The notes: generated by a model not told the origin, from the sequence alone. A stretch of DNA of 64,000 bases from an uncultured Kordia sp. (GCF_947489565.1 NZ_CANLEA010000002.1:396684-460683); one strand, 5' to 3'; counted from the stretch's first letter, positions 32,977 to 42,058 are shown. Numbers and translations: made by a program.

Positions 32977-34350
32977 ATGAAACATCTTAGCAGATTTTTA
33001 GTTGCTTTGTTGCTTGTAGTAGGATTCAGCAACGTAAAAGCTCAAGACTCAAATAACCCATGGCAAATTAACGTTAGCGTTAATGCTGTTGATTTCTATC
33101 CAACGAATGATATGGAAGCTGCGGGCATTACAGGAAAGTGGTTTGACGAGTACTTCAACTTAGGAGATCACTGGAATATCCTACCTACACTTTCAGCAAT
33201 AAGCGTTTCTAAGTACGTAGGAGACGGATTCTCTGTAGGAGTAAGAGGTTCTGTTAACAGAATTGAAAATTACGGAGAGCAAAAAGTAGAAGATCTAACA
33301 TACTACGGATTTGACGCTCTTATCAAGTACAATCTTAATGAGCTTTATGACTTAGGGAAATTTGATCCTTTCGTAGAAGTTGGTGGAGGTTACACTTGGG
33401 TTGACGATATCGGAGCTGGAACTGTAAATGCAGGTCTAGGAGTAAACTACTGGTTTACTGAAAATATCGCTTTCAGCGTACAAACAACTTATAAGCACTC
33501 TTTTGAGGACTACTTAGCGCCTCACTTCCAACACTTAGCTGGTATTTCTATCAGATTTGGAGGAAAAGATACTGACGAAGATGGAATTTATGACAAAGAC
33601 GACGCTTGTCCAGACGTAAAAGGTTTACCAGAATTCAACGGATGTCCTGATACTGACGGTGACGGAATCGAAGATAGTAAAGATGACTGTCCTGATACTG
33701 CAGGTTTAGCTGCATTAAACGGATGTCCTGATACTGACGGTGACGGAATCGCTGATAACAAAGATGATTGTCCAGAAGTTGCTGGTTCTAAAGCAATGAA
33801 CGGATGTCCTGATACTGACGGTGACGGAATCACTGACAAAAAAGATAACTGTCCTAACGAAGCTGGACCATCTGCAAACAAAGGATGCCCATGGACTGAC
33901 AAAGACGGTGACGGAGTATTAGACAAAGATGATAGATGTCCAGAAGTTGCTGGTGTTGCTGAGAACGACGGATGTCCTCCAATCGCTAGAATGACTGAAA
34001 CTGAAATCACTGTTTTAGATAACTTAGCTAGAACTGTATACTTTAACTCAGGAAAAGATTCTTTCAAGGCTGAAACTTATGCTATCTTAGACAAGATTGC
34101 TGAATTAATCAAAGGTTTCCCTAAAGAAGCTTTCACTATCGGTGGACATACTGATAGCGTAGGATCTGATAAATTAAACCAAAAGTTATCTGAAAAGAGA
34201 GCTAACGCTGTTAAAAAATACTTAGAATCTAAAGTAAGTAACAAGTTTTCTGCAGTAGGATTTGGAGAAAAAGAGCCAATCGCTTCTAACAGAACAAGCA
34301 AAGGAAGAGCTCAAAACAGAAGAGTAGAAATTAAATTAGTAAGAAACTAA
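32977..34350 (+). CDS. OmpA-family outer-membrane protein with TSP3 repeats
   Basis: A 457-residue protein with a Sec signal (MKHLSRFLVALLLVVGFSNVKA, cut before QDSN). Residues 25-185 form a beta-barrel-like domain, 190-325 hold five or six calcium-binding thrombospondin type 3 repeats (pattern DTDGDGIEDSKDDCPD), and 335-457 an OmpA/MotB peptidoglycan-binding domain (TIGGHTDSVGSDKLNQKLSE, GFGEKEPIASN). It anchors the outer membrane to the cell wall and is usually very abundant. The codon use is clearly more biased than in its neighbours (for example GAC-GGT, GGA), consistent with high expression. Confidence 0.95.
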   Translation: MKHLSRFLVALLLVVGFSNVKAQDSNNPWQINVSVNAVDFYPTNDMEAAGITGKWFDEYFNLGDHWNILPTLSAISVSKYVGDGFSVGVRGSVNRIENYGEQKVEDLTYYGFDALIKYNLNELYDLGKFDPFVEVGGGYTWVDDIGAGTVNAGLGVNYWFTENIAFSVQTTYKHSFEDYLAPHFQHLAGISIRFGGKDTDEDGIYDKDDACPDVKGLPEFNGCPDTDGDGIEDSKDDCPDTAGLAALNGCPDTDGDGIADNKDDCPEVAGSKAMNGCPDTDGDGITDKKDNCPNEAGPSANKGCPWTDKDGDGVLDKDDRCPEVAGVAENDGCPPIARMTETEITVLDNLARTVYFNSGKDSFKAETYAILDKIAELIKGFPKEAFTIGGHTDSVGSDKLNQKLSEKRANAVKKYLESKVSNKFSAVGFGEKEPIASNRTSKGRAQNRRVEIKLVRN

Positions 34351-34373
34351 TCTTAATTCACAATAACATCATA

Positions 34374-34405
34374 GAAAACGCCTCGAAATATCGAGGCGTT
34401 TTTTT
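34374..34405 (+). terminator. Terminator after ompA
   Basis: Perfect 10-base stem AACGCCTCGA/TCGAGGCGTT with an AATA loop and seven T. Confidence 0.95.
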
Positions 34406-34416
34406 ATTTTTACAAC

Positions 34417-37182
34417 ATGAAGTCATTTCTTTCGCATGTTGTTAGCTATATTCTTGAAACCAATACCAATATTAGCAATCTTACCTTGGTATTGCCCAGC
34501 AAAAGAGCAGGTGTCTTCTTAAAGCACGAACTTTCGCAACAAATTCAGCAAACATCTTTTGCACCCGATATTTTAAGTATTGAAGAATTAGTAGAGCAAA
34601 TTTCTGGTTATACTTCTGTAAGTAATACCGAATTACTCTTCGAATTTTATACTGTTTATAAAGAACTCACACCAAAAGAAGCACAAGAACCTTTTGATTC
34701 TTTTTCAAAATGGGCACAAATATTATTACAAGATTTTAATGAAATTGATCGTTATTTAATTTCTCAAAAAGACATTTTCAATTATCTAGGAGCAATTCAG
34801 GAAATTAATCACTGGTCTTTAGAAAAAGAACCAACAACTTTAGTCAAAAACTATTTGACTTTTTGGAATAAACTTCAAGAATACTACGATGTTTTAACTG
34901 AAAAAATCACCCAAAAAGGAATTGCTTATCAAGGATTGGTCTATCGTGAAGCTGTGGATAGTTTGGAATTTTATTTACAGAAAAACGAAGACAAAAAACA
35001 TTACTTTATTGGCTTCAATGCATTAAATACTGCTGAAGAAAAGATTATTCAAGAATTTTTAGAAGTCGGATTGGCTGAAATTTTATGGGATACAGATCAA
35101 GTATTTTTTGACGATCCTGCACATGATGCAAGTCTATTTTTACGTCGTCACAGATACGAATGGAATTATTTTCAAAAACACGATTTTTCTTGGATCGCTG
35201 ATAATTTCTCCAACACTAAAAATATTGAAATCATTGGAGTTCCTAAAAATGTAACTCAGGCAAAATATATTGGAGAAATTCTTCAAACCTTGCAACAAGA
35301 AGATGAAACGCTGCAAGATGTTGCGGTTGTACTTGGCGACGAGCAATTATTAATTCCTTGCTTAAATTCACTTCCACAAGCAATAGAACGGCTAAATATT
35401 ACAATGGGATTTCCGTTAAAAGACATTCCACTAGCAACTACTTTCAATAATTTATACCTGCTCCAGGAACATCATAGAAACAATACATTTTACTATAAAA
35501 ATATTATCAATGTATTGTCAGACACGAATTTGCGCCCGCTTTTTCAACAAAAAGACAGAAATCTGGCAGCAGATATTATTCAATACATTCAATCAAATAA
35601 TATCATATACGTTAGCACGGAACAGATTGTAGAACGCTTCCCAAAAAACGTACAGGAAATTGCAAAACTTTTGTTTACTTATTGGAATGATAAACCAAAA
35701 TTGGCCATTCAGAATTGCGTGAAGCTGATTCGTCATTTGAAAGCCAAACTGATTGAAAATCGCGAGCAACATTTATTAGCATTGGAATATTTATATCGTT
35801 TCAATGAAGTCTTCAACCAATTACAATTGTTGACCAAGCAACACAATTATATCACAGATATTAAGTCCTTATTGGCCTTGTATAAAGAAATTATCAGTAC
35901 AGAAACGCTTGATTTTAAAGGCGAACCTTTACAAGGATTGCAATTAATGGGAATGCTAGAAACACGTGTGCTCGATTTTAAAACCGTGATTCTTTCTTCG
36001 GTAAACGAAGGAATTTTACCTTCCGGAAAAAGCAACAATTCGTTTATTCCATTTGATCTTAAGAAACAGTTCAATCTGCCAACTTACAAAGAAAAAGATG
36101 CCATTTATACGTATCACTTTTACCGTTTGTTGCACAGAGCCGAAAACGTATATTTACTCTACAATACTGAAGCTGACGGACTCAATGGTGGTGAACGAAG
36201 TCGTTTTTTAATGCAATTGGAAACCTATAAGATGCCCAATCATACTTTAAGACAAAATGTAGTGATTCCGAAAGTGCCAAAAATTGAACATCAGCTGCAA
36301 GTAGTCAAAAAAGAAACTTCCATGTTGGGTCGTATCAAAGATATTGCCAACAAAGGATTTTCGCCTTCAGCATTGACTTCCTACATTCGCAATCCGATAG
36401 ATTTCTATTATCAAAAAATACTAGGCATCAACGAATACGAAGCCGTAGAAGAAACTGTGGCAGCAAACACGCTTGGAACGGTTGTACACGATACCTTGGA
36501 ATTATTATACAAGCCATTTGAAGGAAAAATAATTACCACAAATGACATCAAAGCGATGTTTAAAAATGTAGAAGCACTTGTGGTGGAAAATTTCAAGAAA
36601 ACCTATGGTGAAGGAAATATTCATCGTGGAAAAAACCTCATCATTTTTAATGTTGCCAAACGTTATGTGACCAACTTTTTACAACAAGAATTGCAGACTT
36701 TAAAAAGCGGAAAAACTTTGCGAATTCTTCAAATAGAACAAACATTACAAGCCAAAGTTGAGATTCCAGAATTGGATTTTCCTGTATATATTGGCGGAAA
36801 AGTGGATCGTGTTGACGAACTCGATGGCGTGATGCGTATTATAGATTATAAGACGGGAAAAGTGTCGCAAGGTGATGTCGAAATTGTCGATTGGGATTTA
36901 CTCACACAAGATTATAAATTCAGCAAAAGCTTTCAAGTATTGGCGTATGCGTATATGATTCATCAAAAACAAGCATTCCAACAAGAAACAGAAGCAGGTA
37001 TTATTTCTTTTAAAAATTTACAAAGCGGATTTTTAAAATTTGGCACCAAAGAATCTGCCAGAGCTCGAAACAAAAATCAAGTCATCACCACCGAAACGCT
37101 AGATGATTTTTTAGTTGAGTTGAAACAGTTGATTCTTGAAATTTGCAATACCGATATTCCATTCACCGAAAAAGAAGTTTAA
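34417..37182 (+). CDS. addB: AddB-type PD-(D/E)XK nuclease
   Basis: A 921-residue partner of the AddA-like helicase. The N-terminus NLTLVLPSKRAGVFLKHEL resembles the degenerate helicase start of AddB. The C-terminal nuclease has TVVHDTLELLYKPF and MRIIDYKTGKVSQGD (about 815) with the catalytic Asp and Lys. The Cys that begins the Fe-S cluster in Firmicute AddB is replaced (SALTSYIRNPIDFYYQ), and no C-terminal Cys trio is seen, so an Fe-S staple is unlikely. It is in an operon with the alpha/beta hydrolase 2 bases downstream. Confidence 0.88.
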   Translation: MKSFLSHVVSYILETNTNISNLTLVLPSKRAGVFLKHELSQQIQQTSFAPDILSIEELVEQISGYTSVSNTELLFEFYTVYKELTPKEAQEPFDSFSKWAQILLQDFNEIDRYLISQKDIFNYLGAIQEINHWSLEKEPTTLVKNYLTFWNKLQEYYDVLTEKITQKGIAYQGLVYREAVDSLEFYLQKNEDKKHYFIGFNALNTAEEKIIQEFLEVGLAEILWDTDQVFFDDPAHDASLFLRRHRYEWNYFQKHDFSWIADNFSNTKNIEIIGVPKNVTQAKYIGEILQTLQQEDETLQDVAVVLGDEQLLIPCLNSLPQAIERLNITMGFPLKDIPLATTFNNLYLLQEHHRNNTFYYKNIINVLSDTNLRPLFQQKDRNLAADIIQYIQSNNIIYVSTEQIVERFPKNVQEIAKLLFTYWNDKPKLAIQNCVKLIRHLKAKLIENREQHLLALEYLYRFNEVFNQLQLLTKQHNYITDIKSLLALYKEIISTETLDFKGEPLQGLQLMGMLETRVLDFKTVILSSVNEGILPSGKSNNSFIPFDLKKQFNLPTYKEKDAIYTYHFYRLLHRAENVYLLYNTEADGLNGGERSRFLMQLETYKMPNHTLRQNVVIPKVPKIEHQLQVVKKETSMLGRIKDIANKGFSPSALTSYIRNPIDFYYQKILGINEYEAVEETVAANTLGTVVHDTLELLYKPFEGKIITTNDIKAMFKNVEALVVENFKKTYGEGNIHRGKNLIIFNVAKRYVTNFLQQELQTLKSGKTLRILQIEQTLQAKVEIPELDFPVYIGGKVDRVDELDGVMRIIDYKTGKVSQGDVEIVDWDLLTQDYKFSKSFQVLAYAYMIHQKQAFQQETEAGIISFKNLQSGFLKFGTKESARARNKNQVITTETLDDFLVELKQLILEICNTDIPFTEKEV

Positions 37183-37184
37183 AC

Positions 37185-38033
37185 ATGATACAGAAGGTCA
37201 AAAACAAGGTTTTAACGCGCAAAAACGACAAAAGCATACTAGTTGATTACTTTTTTAATAAAAACGATCAGCAGAAGCCTATTGTTATTTTTTGTCATGG
37301 TTATAAAGGTTTTAAAGATTGGGGCGCATGGGATTTGGTAGCAGAAGCTTTCGCTAAAGCGGATTTTTTCTTTGTAAAGTTCAATTTTTCGCACAATGGC
37401 GGTACGATGGAACAACCTATTGATTTCCCTGATTTAACTGCGTTTGGCGAAAACAATTATACCAAAGAACTCAACGATTTACAGTATATAATTGATCATA
37501 TAGTCAGCAATTCCTTTGAATTTTCTGCGGAAGCAAACACAGCAACTATTTCCTTAATTGGTCATTCACGCGGTGGCGGAATTGTAACGATAAAAGCAGC
37601 AGAGGCAACAAAAATAACCCAACTAATTTCTTGGGCTGGCGTTTCCGATTACGCAACACGATTCCCAAAAGGAACAGCTTTACAAGATTGGAAAGATTCA
37701 GGTGTTTTTTATGTAATTAATGGCAGAACAAAGCAAGAAATGCCACATTTCTATCAATTTTTCGAAGATTTTAAAGCAAATGCGACACGTTTAGATATTC
37801 AAAGAGCGACAAAAAACATACACATTCCACATGCAATCATTCACGGAACTACAGATCCAGCAGTTTCGGTTGAAGAAGCACAAAAATTACATCAGTGGAA
37901 TCCTAAAAGCGAGCTTTATCTCATTGAAAATGCCGATCATGTATTTGGTGCGCGTCATCCGTGGAATGAAACACAGTTGCCAAAAGATTTGCAACACGTC
38001 GTACAAACAACCATTGATTTTATCAAAAAGTAA
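37185..38033 (+). CDS. Alpha/beta hydrolase
   Basis: A 282-residue hydrolase; ATG at 37185 (MIQKVKNKVL), 2 bases after the addB stop, was preferred over an upstream in-frame start inside addB. IVIFCHGYKGFKDWGAW gives the oxyanion region, LIGHSRGGGIV the nucleophile Ser (about 138), then an Asp in HGTTDPAVS and a His in ENADHVFGARHPW. It resembles dienelactone-hydrolase-type serine esterases. Its last 11 bases overlap the convergent nucleotidyltransferase gene. The substrate is unknown. Confidence 0.88.
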   Translation: MIQKVKNKVLTRKNDKSILVDYFFNKNDQQKPIVIFCHGYKGFKDWGAWDLVAEAFAKADFFFVKFNFSHNGGTMEQPIDFPDLTAFGENNYTKELNDLQYIIDHIVSNSFEFSAEANTATISLIGHSRGGGIVTIKAAEATKITQLISWAGVSDYATRFPKGTALQDWKDSGVFYVINGRTKQEMPHFYQFFEDFKANATRLDIQRATKNIHIPHAIIHGTTDPAVSVEEAQKLHQWNPKSELYLIENADHVFGARHPWNETQLPKDLQHVVQTTIDFIKK

Positions 38034-38757
38034 AATTATCTAACGAAATTGCGCCAATTTTAGTTTCTACATGTGCATACAGCTTTTGTAAATTATCTTT
38101 TTTTACGTTTTGAATAGCAGCTTCAAAGAGTAACTTAAATTGCTCGTCTTCTATGTTTTGCATTTGATGCAATTCTCGAAAATCTTCTGAATAAAAATAC
38201 GCTTCTAGTTTATCTTCCAAAATATATTCAGTGCCTAAAATATTACTGTAGGTAAGCAGTAAATTTTTCAAAAAGCAAAAATAATTATAGGCAAAGAAAC
38301 TGGATGATGTAGATAGTTTCATTACTTTTTCATAGTGATTCCTGACTTTATAACGCAATCTATTCAACTCACGTTGCAAAAGTGCATCAAAAGGCTTCAA
38401 CATGATGTTCTCGGCGAAAGCTTTTAGAGAAAGTGTGCTTTTTTCATGCTGATAGAGCACAGTTCCAGTAGCCAACATTCGCGCTTCAAACTTGCTTCTG
38501 TTGGTAAATTGCTGCTCCATCATAGACTTATATTGACTTTCTCCATAGGTTGCATACGAAAATTGATAGCCATCTATTGTCATAATACGTCTTTCAGAAA
38601 TAGCACATGTATCAAAAACAATAATTCTGAGATCAATATCGGACGATTCGGTAGCTGTGCCTAATGCATAACTACCGCAAAGTATCATAGTATCAATCTC
38701 AGAACCATATGATAATTGATTGATAAAATTTTGAAATAAAGTAGTTTCAAAACTCAT
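38023..38757 (-). CDS. MNT-type nucleotidyltransferase
   Basis: A 244-residue protein (MSFETTLFQ start; an extra TTG start at 38766 is possible). The N-terminal nucleotidyltransferase motif LCGSYALGTATESSDIDLRI has the GS and DxD residues of the kanamycin/MNT family. The rest is helical and of about the length of a substrate-binding domain (PFDALLQRELNRLRY). No HEPN partner lies next to it, so it is not an obvious toxin-antitoxin pair. The substrate is unknown. Confidence 0.8.
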   Translation of the reverse strand: MSFETTLFQNFINQLSYGSEIDTMILCGSYALGTATESSDIDLRIIVFDTCAISERRIMTIDGYQFSYATYGESQYKSMMEQQFTNRSKFEARMLATGTVLYQHEKSTLSLKAFAENIMLKPFDALLQRELNRLRYKVRNHYEKVMKLSTSSSFFAYNYFCFLKNLLLTYSNILGTEYILEDKLEAYFYSEDFRELHQMQNIEDEQFKLLFEAAIQNVKKDNLQKLYAHVETKIGAISLDNFTF

Positions 38758-38779
38758 ATAAAACAATTATAGTTTACGA

Positions 38780-39049
38780 TTAAGAACAGTCATAATCTGT
38801 TGGACAACCATCTGTTGGATATCCACAATTTGCTGTGATACAATTTGGGTGAGATTCTGTTCCTCCACCACCGCCATCACAACGTATGGTTCCACAATCG
38901 CAATGTGTTCCATCTGAAACACAATCGTTCGGATCACATGAAAAACAATTTGTAAATGTTCTTCTTCCTCCAACTACTGAATTGGTGAAATTCAAATTAG
39001 AAACTTGAAGTTTATTCAGCTTCAATTTGCTAACATTCTTTTTTTTCAT
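38780..39049 (-). CDS. GG-leader peptide precursor, 89 aa, 10 Cys
   Basis: Leader MKKKNVSKLKLNKLQVSNL and VVGG at about residues 25-28. The core has 10 Cys, a Gly run (DGGGGGTESHPNC) and acidic Asp-Gly turns. The 40 bases before the start closely resemble those before the gene at 39535 (TTTTAGCTTCGATTCAAATT in one, TTTTAGTTTCGATACAAATT in the other), so promoter and leader were duplicated together. No modifying enzyme is nearby. Confidence 0.8.
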   Translation of the reverse strand: MKKKNVSKLKLNKLQVSNLNFTNSVVGGRRTFTNCFSCDPNDCVSDGTHCDCGTIRCDGGGGGTESHPNCITANCGYPTDGCPTDYDCS

Positions 39050-39188
39050 AATAAAAGATTTTAAAAGTTAATTTGAATCGAAGCTAAAACGAAAAGCTTG
39101 TAAAACATATTTTTTATACTCGTATTTTAAAAAATACGAGTGCAAAATTAACTATATATCTATTGAAAAATATAGCGTAGTAATTCAT

Positions 39189-39219
39189 AAAAAAAGTGAG
39201 TCTTAAAAACTCACTTTCT
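39189..39219 (-). terminator. Terminator of the 56-residue peptide gene
   Basis: Stem AAAGTGAGT/ACTCACTTT with a 7-base loop and a seven-base T tract on the minus strand. Confidence 0.88.
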
Positions 39220-39233
39220 TCATAATATATCGC

Positions 39234-39404
39234 CTATTGTGGCGGTCCCATACACGTTTCTTCGTGGCAACTATAAATAGGAGCTGTATCACCACTACAA
39301 GGATCTCCAGTAGCTCCTCCTACTTTTGCTGTTAAGTCTTTTACTTTTAGTTTACTGATGACCTTTTTATGAAGGTTTAAACTTTTTAACTCTCTTTTTT
39401 TCAT
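39234..39404 (-). CDS. GG-leader peptide precursor, 56 aa, 3 Cys
   Basis: A short gene read from the sequence: ATG at 39404, TAG at 39234-39236. The leader MKKRELKSLNLHKKVISKLK ends in KVGG (residues 27-30), and the core ATGDPCSGDTAPIYSCHEET plus CMGPPQ has three Cys. The leader start and its upstream region (CTTTAGAGT before the ATG) recur before the relic at 39842-39901. It has its own terminator. Confidence 0.75.
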   Translation of the reverse strand: MKKRELKSLNLHKKVISKLKVKDLTAKVGGATGDPCSGDTAPIYSCHEETCMGPPQ

Positions 39405-39534
39405 ACTCTAAAGTTTTGGTTACTTTATAAAGTTACAAAATACTTTACTGATTGCTTCAAAAAACTCTGACATAAAAAAGCTGCTCAAAATAGTATTGAA
39501 CAACTTTCTATAGTATAAACTCGTTTAGACTTTT

Positions 39535-39762
39535 TTATGGATTCGGAGGAGCTATACATAAAGTATTGTTAGGATCGTAGGTAAAGCATCCTACATCCAT
39601 TGAATCGGTTGGACATTCTATTGTAAGACAAAAACATCCACTTCTACAACCTACTGGACGTGTTTCCTCTGTTTGTTGACCACCTTTAACTGTAGCAGGA
39701 TTATTAAAAGTTGCAATCGATTTTTTTCGTAGTCTTAATGACTTAATTTCTCTTTTTTTCAT
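39535..39762 (-). CDS. GG-leader peptide precursor, 75 aa, 6 Cys
   Basis: Leader MKKREIKSLRLRKKSIATF with VKGG (about 25-28), core of 47 residues with 6 Cys (GCRSGCFCLTIEC then GCF and LCI). It is third in a row of minus-strand peptide genes, each with its own leader region, so they are probably separate transcripts. It has the shared promoter block with the gene at 38780. Confidence 0.78.
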   Translation of the reverse strand: MKKREIKSLRLRKKSIATFNNPATVKGGQQTEETRPVGCRSGCFCLTIECPTDSMDVGCFTYDPNNTLCIAPPNP

Positions 39763-39841
39763 AATTAAATATTTTGAAATTAATTTGTATCGAAACTAAA
39801 ATCAAATTTTGAAAAAAAATAGTGTCTATAGTCGTATTTAT

Positions 39842-39901
39842 TTAAACCCGAGCACTAAAATTTACTAATAAGTTTAAACTTTTTAACTGTCTTCTTTTCA
39901 T
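39842..39901 (-). pseudogene. Relic of a leader-peptide gene
   Basis: ATG at 39901 begins MKRRQLKSLNL, matching MKKRELKSLNL of the gene at 39404, but the frame then reads LVNFSARV and stops at 39842-39844 with no GG and no core. The upstream sequence (ACTTTACAGT before the ATG and AACCAAAACTTTA) also matches that of the 39404 gene. It looks like a decayed duplicate. Confidence 0.6.
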
Positions 39902-39972
39902 ACTGTAAAGTTTTGGTTATACTTTAAAAGTTATAAAAAACATAGTATCAATTGACAGTAAGCCTAAAAAAC

Positions 39973-40008
39973 AAAAAGCTGCTCAATAACAATACTGAGC
40001 AGCTTTTT
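39973..40008 (-). terminator. Terminator of the UspA-type gene
   Basis: Perfect 13-base stem (39973-39985 with 39996-40008, AAAAAGCTGCTCA) 24 bases past the stop, ending in five T on either strand. Confidence 0.88.
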
Positions 40009-40031
40009 ATGCATTAAAATTTTTCTTTTTC

Positions 40032-40826
40032 TTATTCGGTTCCTTTTAATACTAATAAAGGCAAACGACTTTCAAAATCTACTTTCTTTACAGAATTTTG
40101 TTCCCAAAGCTTTTTAAAGAATCCACGCTTGCGTCTAAATACGCAAATCATATCTGGATGATTTTCATTCAAATGCTCTAAAACTCCTTGAAATAAGGTT
40201 GCATTTTCAGAACTTTTATATGCAGAAGTTATCGCTGCCAATTCTGAATGAAATTCTAAATCTTCTTCTAAAAAGTTAGGCGTTTTTACTTGTAACAAGC
40301 GCATTTTTGCACCAAAAACTTCTAAAATAGTTTCCAATGGCTGCAATACTTCTTTACGCTTAATTACTCCTGATTTGATAGCCGTCAACACTTTTTTAAC
40401 AGGTTTAAAGGCATATCCTTCAGGCACAACTAAAACCGAAATATCTGTTTGTTTTACAATGCTTCCAGAAGTATTTCCTAAAAACATTTCTTCTTTAATA
40501 GAGTTACTTCTTGGCCCAAGAATAATTAGGTCAATTCCTAACTCTTTATCAATTGAATTAATACTATCAATTACGTTTCCTTTTGCAGAAATTACAGACA
40601 CATCAACACCTTTCAAGTCTACACTTTCTACAACTTCTTTTACGTGGCTAGCCGTTTCACGACCAACAATCTCGTCGACATTTAAAATCGTTCCTGCTTT
40701 AGAAAGTACTTTAAATGCTCTAAATACAAATACTTTGGCATTCATTGCTTCGGCGAAATCAATCGCGTACTGCAAGGTATTCTTTGCATTTGTAGATTCT
40801 CCAATAGGAACTAAAATATGGTTCAT
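40032..40826 (-). CDS. Universal stress protein, tandem UspA domains
   Basis: A 264-residue cytoplasmic protein made of two UspA-like halves. The first starts ILVPIGESTNAKNTLQYAID and ends with the nucleotide-binding type motif LGPRSNSIKEEMFLGNTSGSIV (G-x2-G-x9-G-S/T-like), the second begins at about KKVLTAIKSG and is more degenerate. Usp proteins respond to stress and often bind ATP. TATTTTTG lies 17 bases upstream. Confidence 0.88.
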   Translation of the reverse strand: MNHILVPIGESTNAKNTLQYAIDFAEAMNAKVFVFRAFKVLSKAGTILNVDEIVGRETASHVKEVVESVDLKGVDVSVISAKGNVIDSINSIDKELGIDLIILGPRSNSIKEEMFLGNTSGSIVKQTDISVLVVPEGYAFKPVKKVLTAIKSGVIKRKEVLQPLETILEVFGAKMRLLQVKTPNFLEEDLEFHSELAAITSAYKSSENATLFQGVLEHLNENHPDMICVFRRKRGFFKKLWEQNSVKKVDFESRLPLLVLKGTE

Positions 40827-40842
40827 TGTCTTAAAATTTCTG

Positions 40843-40850
40843 CAAAAATA
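40843..40850 (-). promoter_or_regulatory. Candidate -7 box of the UspA-type gene
   Basis: TATTTTTG on the minus strand, exact TAnnTTTG; no TTG at the right spacing was found. The leader would be very short. Confidence 0.4.
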
Positions 40851-40966
40851 ATCATTTTTTAGTTCTATCCTGATATTTCTGTTTTTTAAACTTTAAAAAT
40901 AGTTTGATCTTTTGGAAGTTTATTTTAGTTTTAACAATAGCTGAAAACACCATCAATCAAGAGAAT

Positions 40967-41500
40967 ATGAAAAATACCATATACATAGTAATAGGAATTC
41001 TAGTCGTTTGTGGAATCGTATATAGTATCGTAAATCTAAAAAAGAACAAGAAGTCTTCAGAAACAACCACGAAAACAGAAGAAAGTCAAGAAATCAAGAT
41101 AGAACAACCAACTGTGAATACCAATAATTCCGCTTTTTCGGAAAAACTGAATCAAACTAAAAAAGGATATCCATTTAAAGCATGGAGAGAAGCATTTTTT
41201 GAATATGAAATGGAACAATATTCAGAAGAAAACTGCAATGCTGCTAAAGCTATTTTTGACAACCTAATTGCTAAACTTATCACACTAGGTGAACATGGAA
41301 ACGAAAAAGACAAAATAGCACTGTTTGAAAAAGCTGTGAATTCATTAAATACCTTAGATAATAGTGTTGAAGGTTTAATTGAAACTGGCGAAAGGGAAGA
41401 TTTATGTGAATTAATTGACCAAATAACCATTGCTTCCGGATTGAACCCAGAAGACTATGCTGATGGAGAAGGAATTGCAGACCTTTGGAGAGAATGGTAA
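40967..41500 (+). CDS. Single-span membrane protein, unknown
   Basis: A 177-residue protein starting MKNTIYIVIGILVVCGIVYS (one membrane span, residues 4-21) followed by Lys/Thr/Glu-rich linker to about 55 and a helical acidic domain (PFKAWREAFFEYEMEQYSEE, NSLNTLDNSVEGLIETGERE). The start at 40904 would extend into upstream non-conserved sequence and was dropped. The family is unknown. The GNAT gene follows after 48 bases. Confidence 0.7.
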   Translation: MKNTIYIVIGILVVCGIVYSIVNLKKNKKSSETTTKTEESQEIKIEQPTVNTNNSAFSEKLNQTKKGYPFKAWREAFFEYEMEQYSEENCNAAKAIFDNLIAKLITLGEHGNEKDKIALFEKAVNSLNTLDNSVEGLIETGEREDLCELIDQITIASGLNPEDYADGEGIADLWREW

Positions 41501-41548
41501 AAAAAGTCCTGCCTAATAAAAGATATTGGAAAAGAAATAAAAACACAC

Positions 41549-42058
41549 ATGAACGCACACATTCGCATAGCAACTTCTCAAGACATTGATGCTTTACTAA
41601 ACATCACCAAAGCTTGTGCAAAACATATGACTGAAAAAGGAATTTTTCAATGGAATGAAAACTATCCAAATCGGGAAGCATTTGCGCATGATATCACTCG
41701 AAATGAACTCTATGTTTTGCTAGAAGCCAACGAGATTATGGGTTGTGTTGTCATTTCTACCTTGATGGATGAAGAATATAAAACCGTAGATTGGATTACG
41801 CCAAATGGTGCCAATATTTACATTCATCGATTAGCGGTTCATCCAAAAGCACAAGGAAAAGGCTACGCGCAGTTTTTAATGCAATTTGCAGAAAACTACG
41901 CTATAGAAAATAATTATAGTTCTATAAGATTAGATACCTTTAGTAAGAACCCTAGAAACCAAAAGTTTTACGAACTTCGTGGCTATAAAAAATTGGAAGA
42001 TATCTACTTTCCTAAGCAAAGTGTATATCCATTTCATTGTTACGAACGAATTCTTTGA
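41549..42058 (+). CDS. GNAT N-acetyltransferase
   Basis: A 169-residue protein with the acetyl-CoA loop LAVHPKAQGKGYAQFLMQFA (Q-x-x-G-x-G/A type) and YSSIRLDTFSKNPRNQKFYELRGY near the C-terminus. The N-terminus IRIATSQDIDALLNITKAC is the usual first strand and helix. The acceptor is unknown. Its stop TGA overlaps the TTG that probably starts the MATE gene. Confidence 0.9.
   Translation: MNAHIRIATSQDIDALLNITKACAKHMTEKGIFQWNENYPNREAFAHDITRNELYVLLEANEIMGCVVISTLMDEEYKTVDWITPNGANIYIHRLAVHPKAQGKGYAQFLMQFAENYAIENNYSSIRLDTFSKNPRNQKFYELRGYKKLEDIYFPKQSVYPFHCYERIL

Noticed and set aside
33588..34067. A 159-codon minus-strand frame over the OmpA gene
   Set aside because: It is antisense to the TSP3 repeats, which give an artificially open, Ser/Pro-rich frame.
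38023..38757. MNT/HEPN toxin-antitoxin pair
   Set aside because: The nucleotidyltransferase has no HEPN partner next to it and is longer than the MNT antitoxins.
40375..40851. A 158-codon plus-strand frame
   Set aside because: Antisense to the UspA-type gene, which has recognisable motifs; this frame has none.
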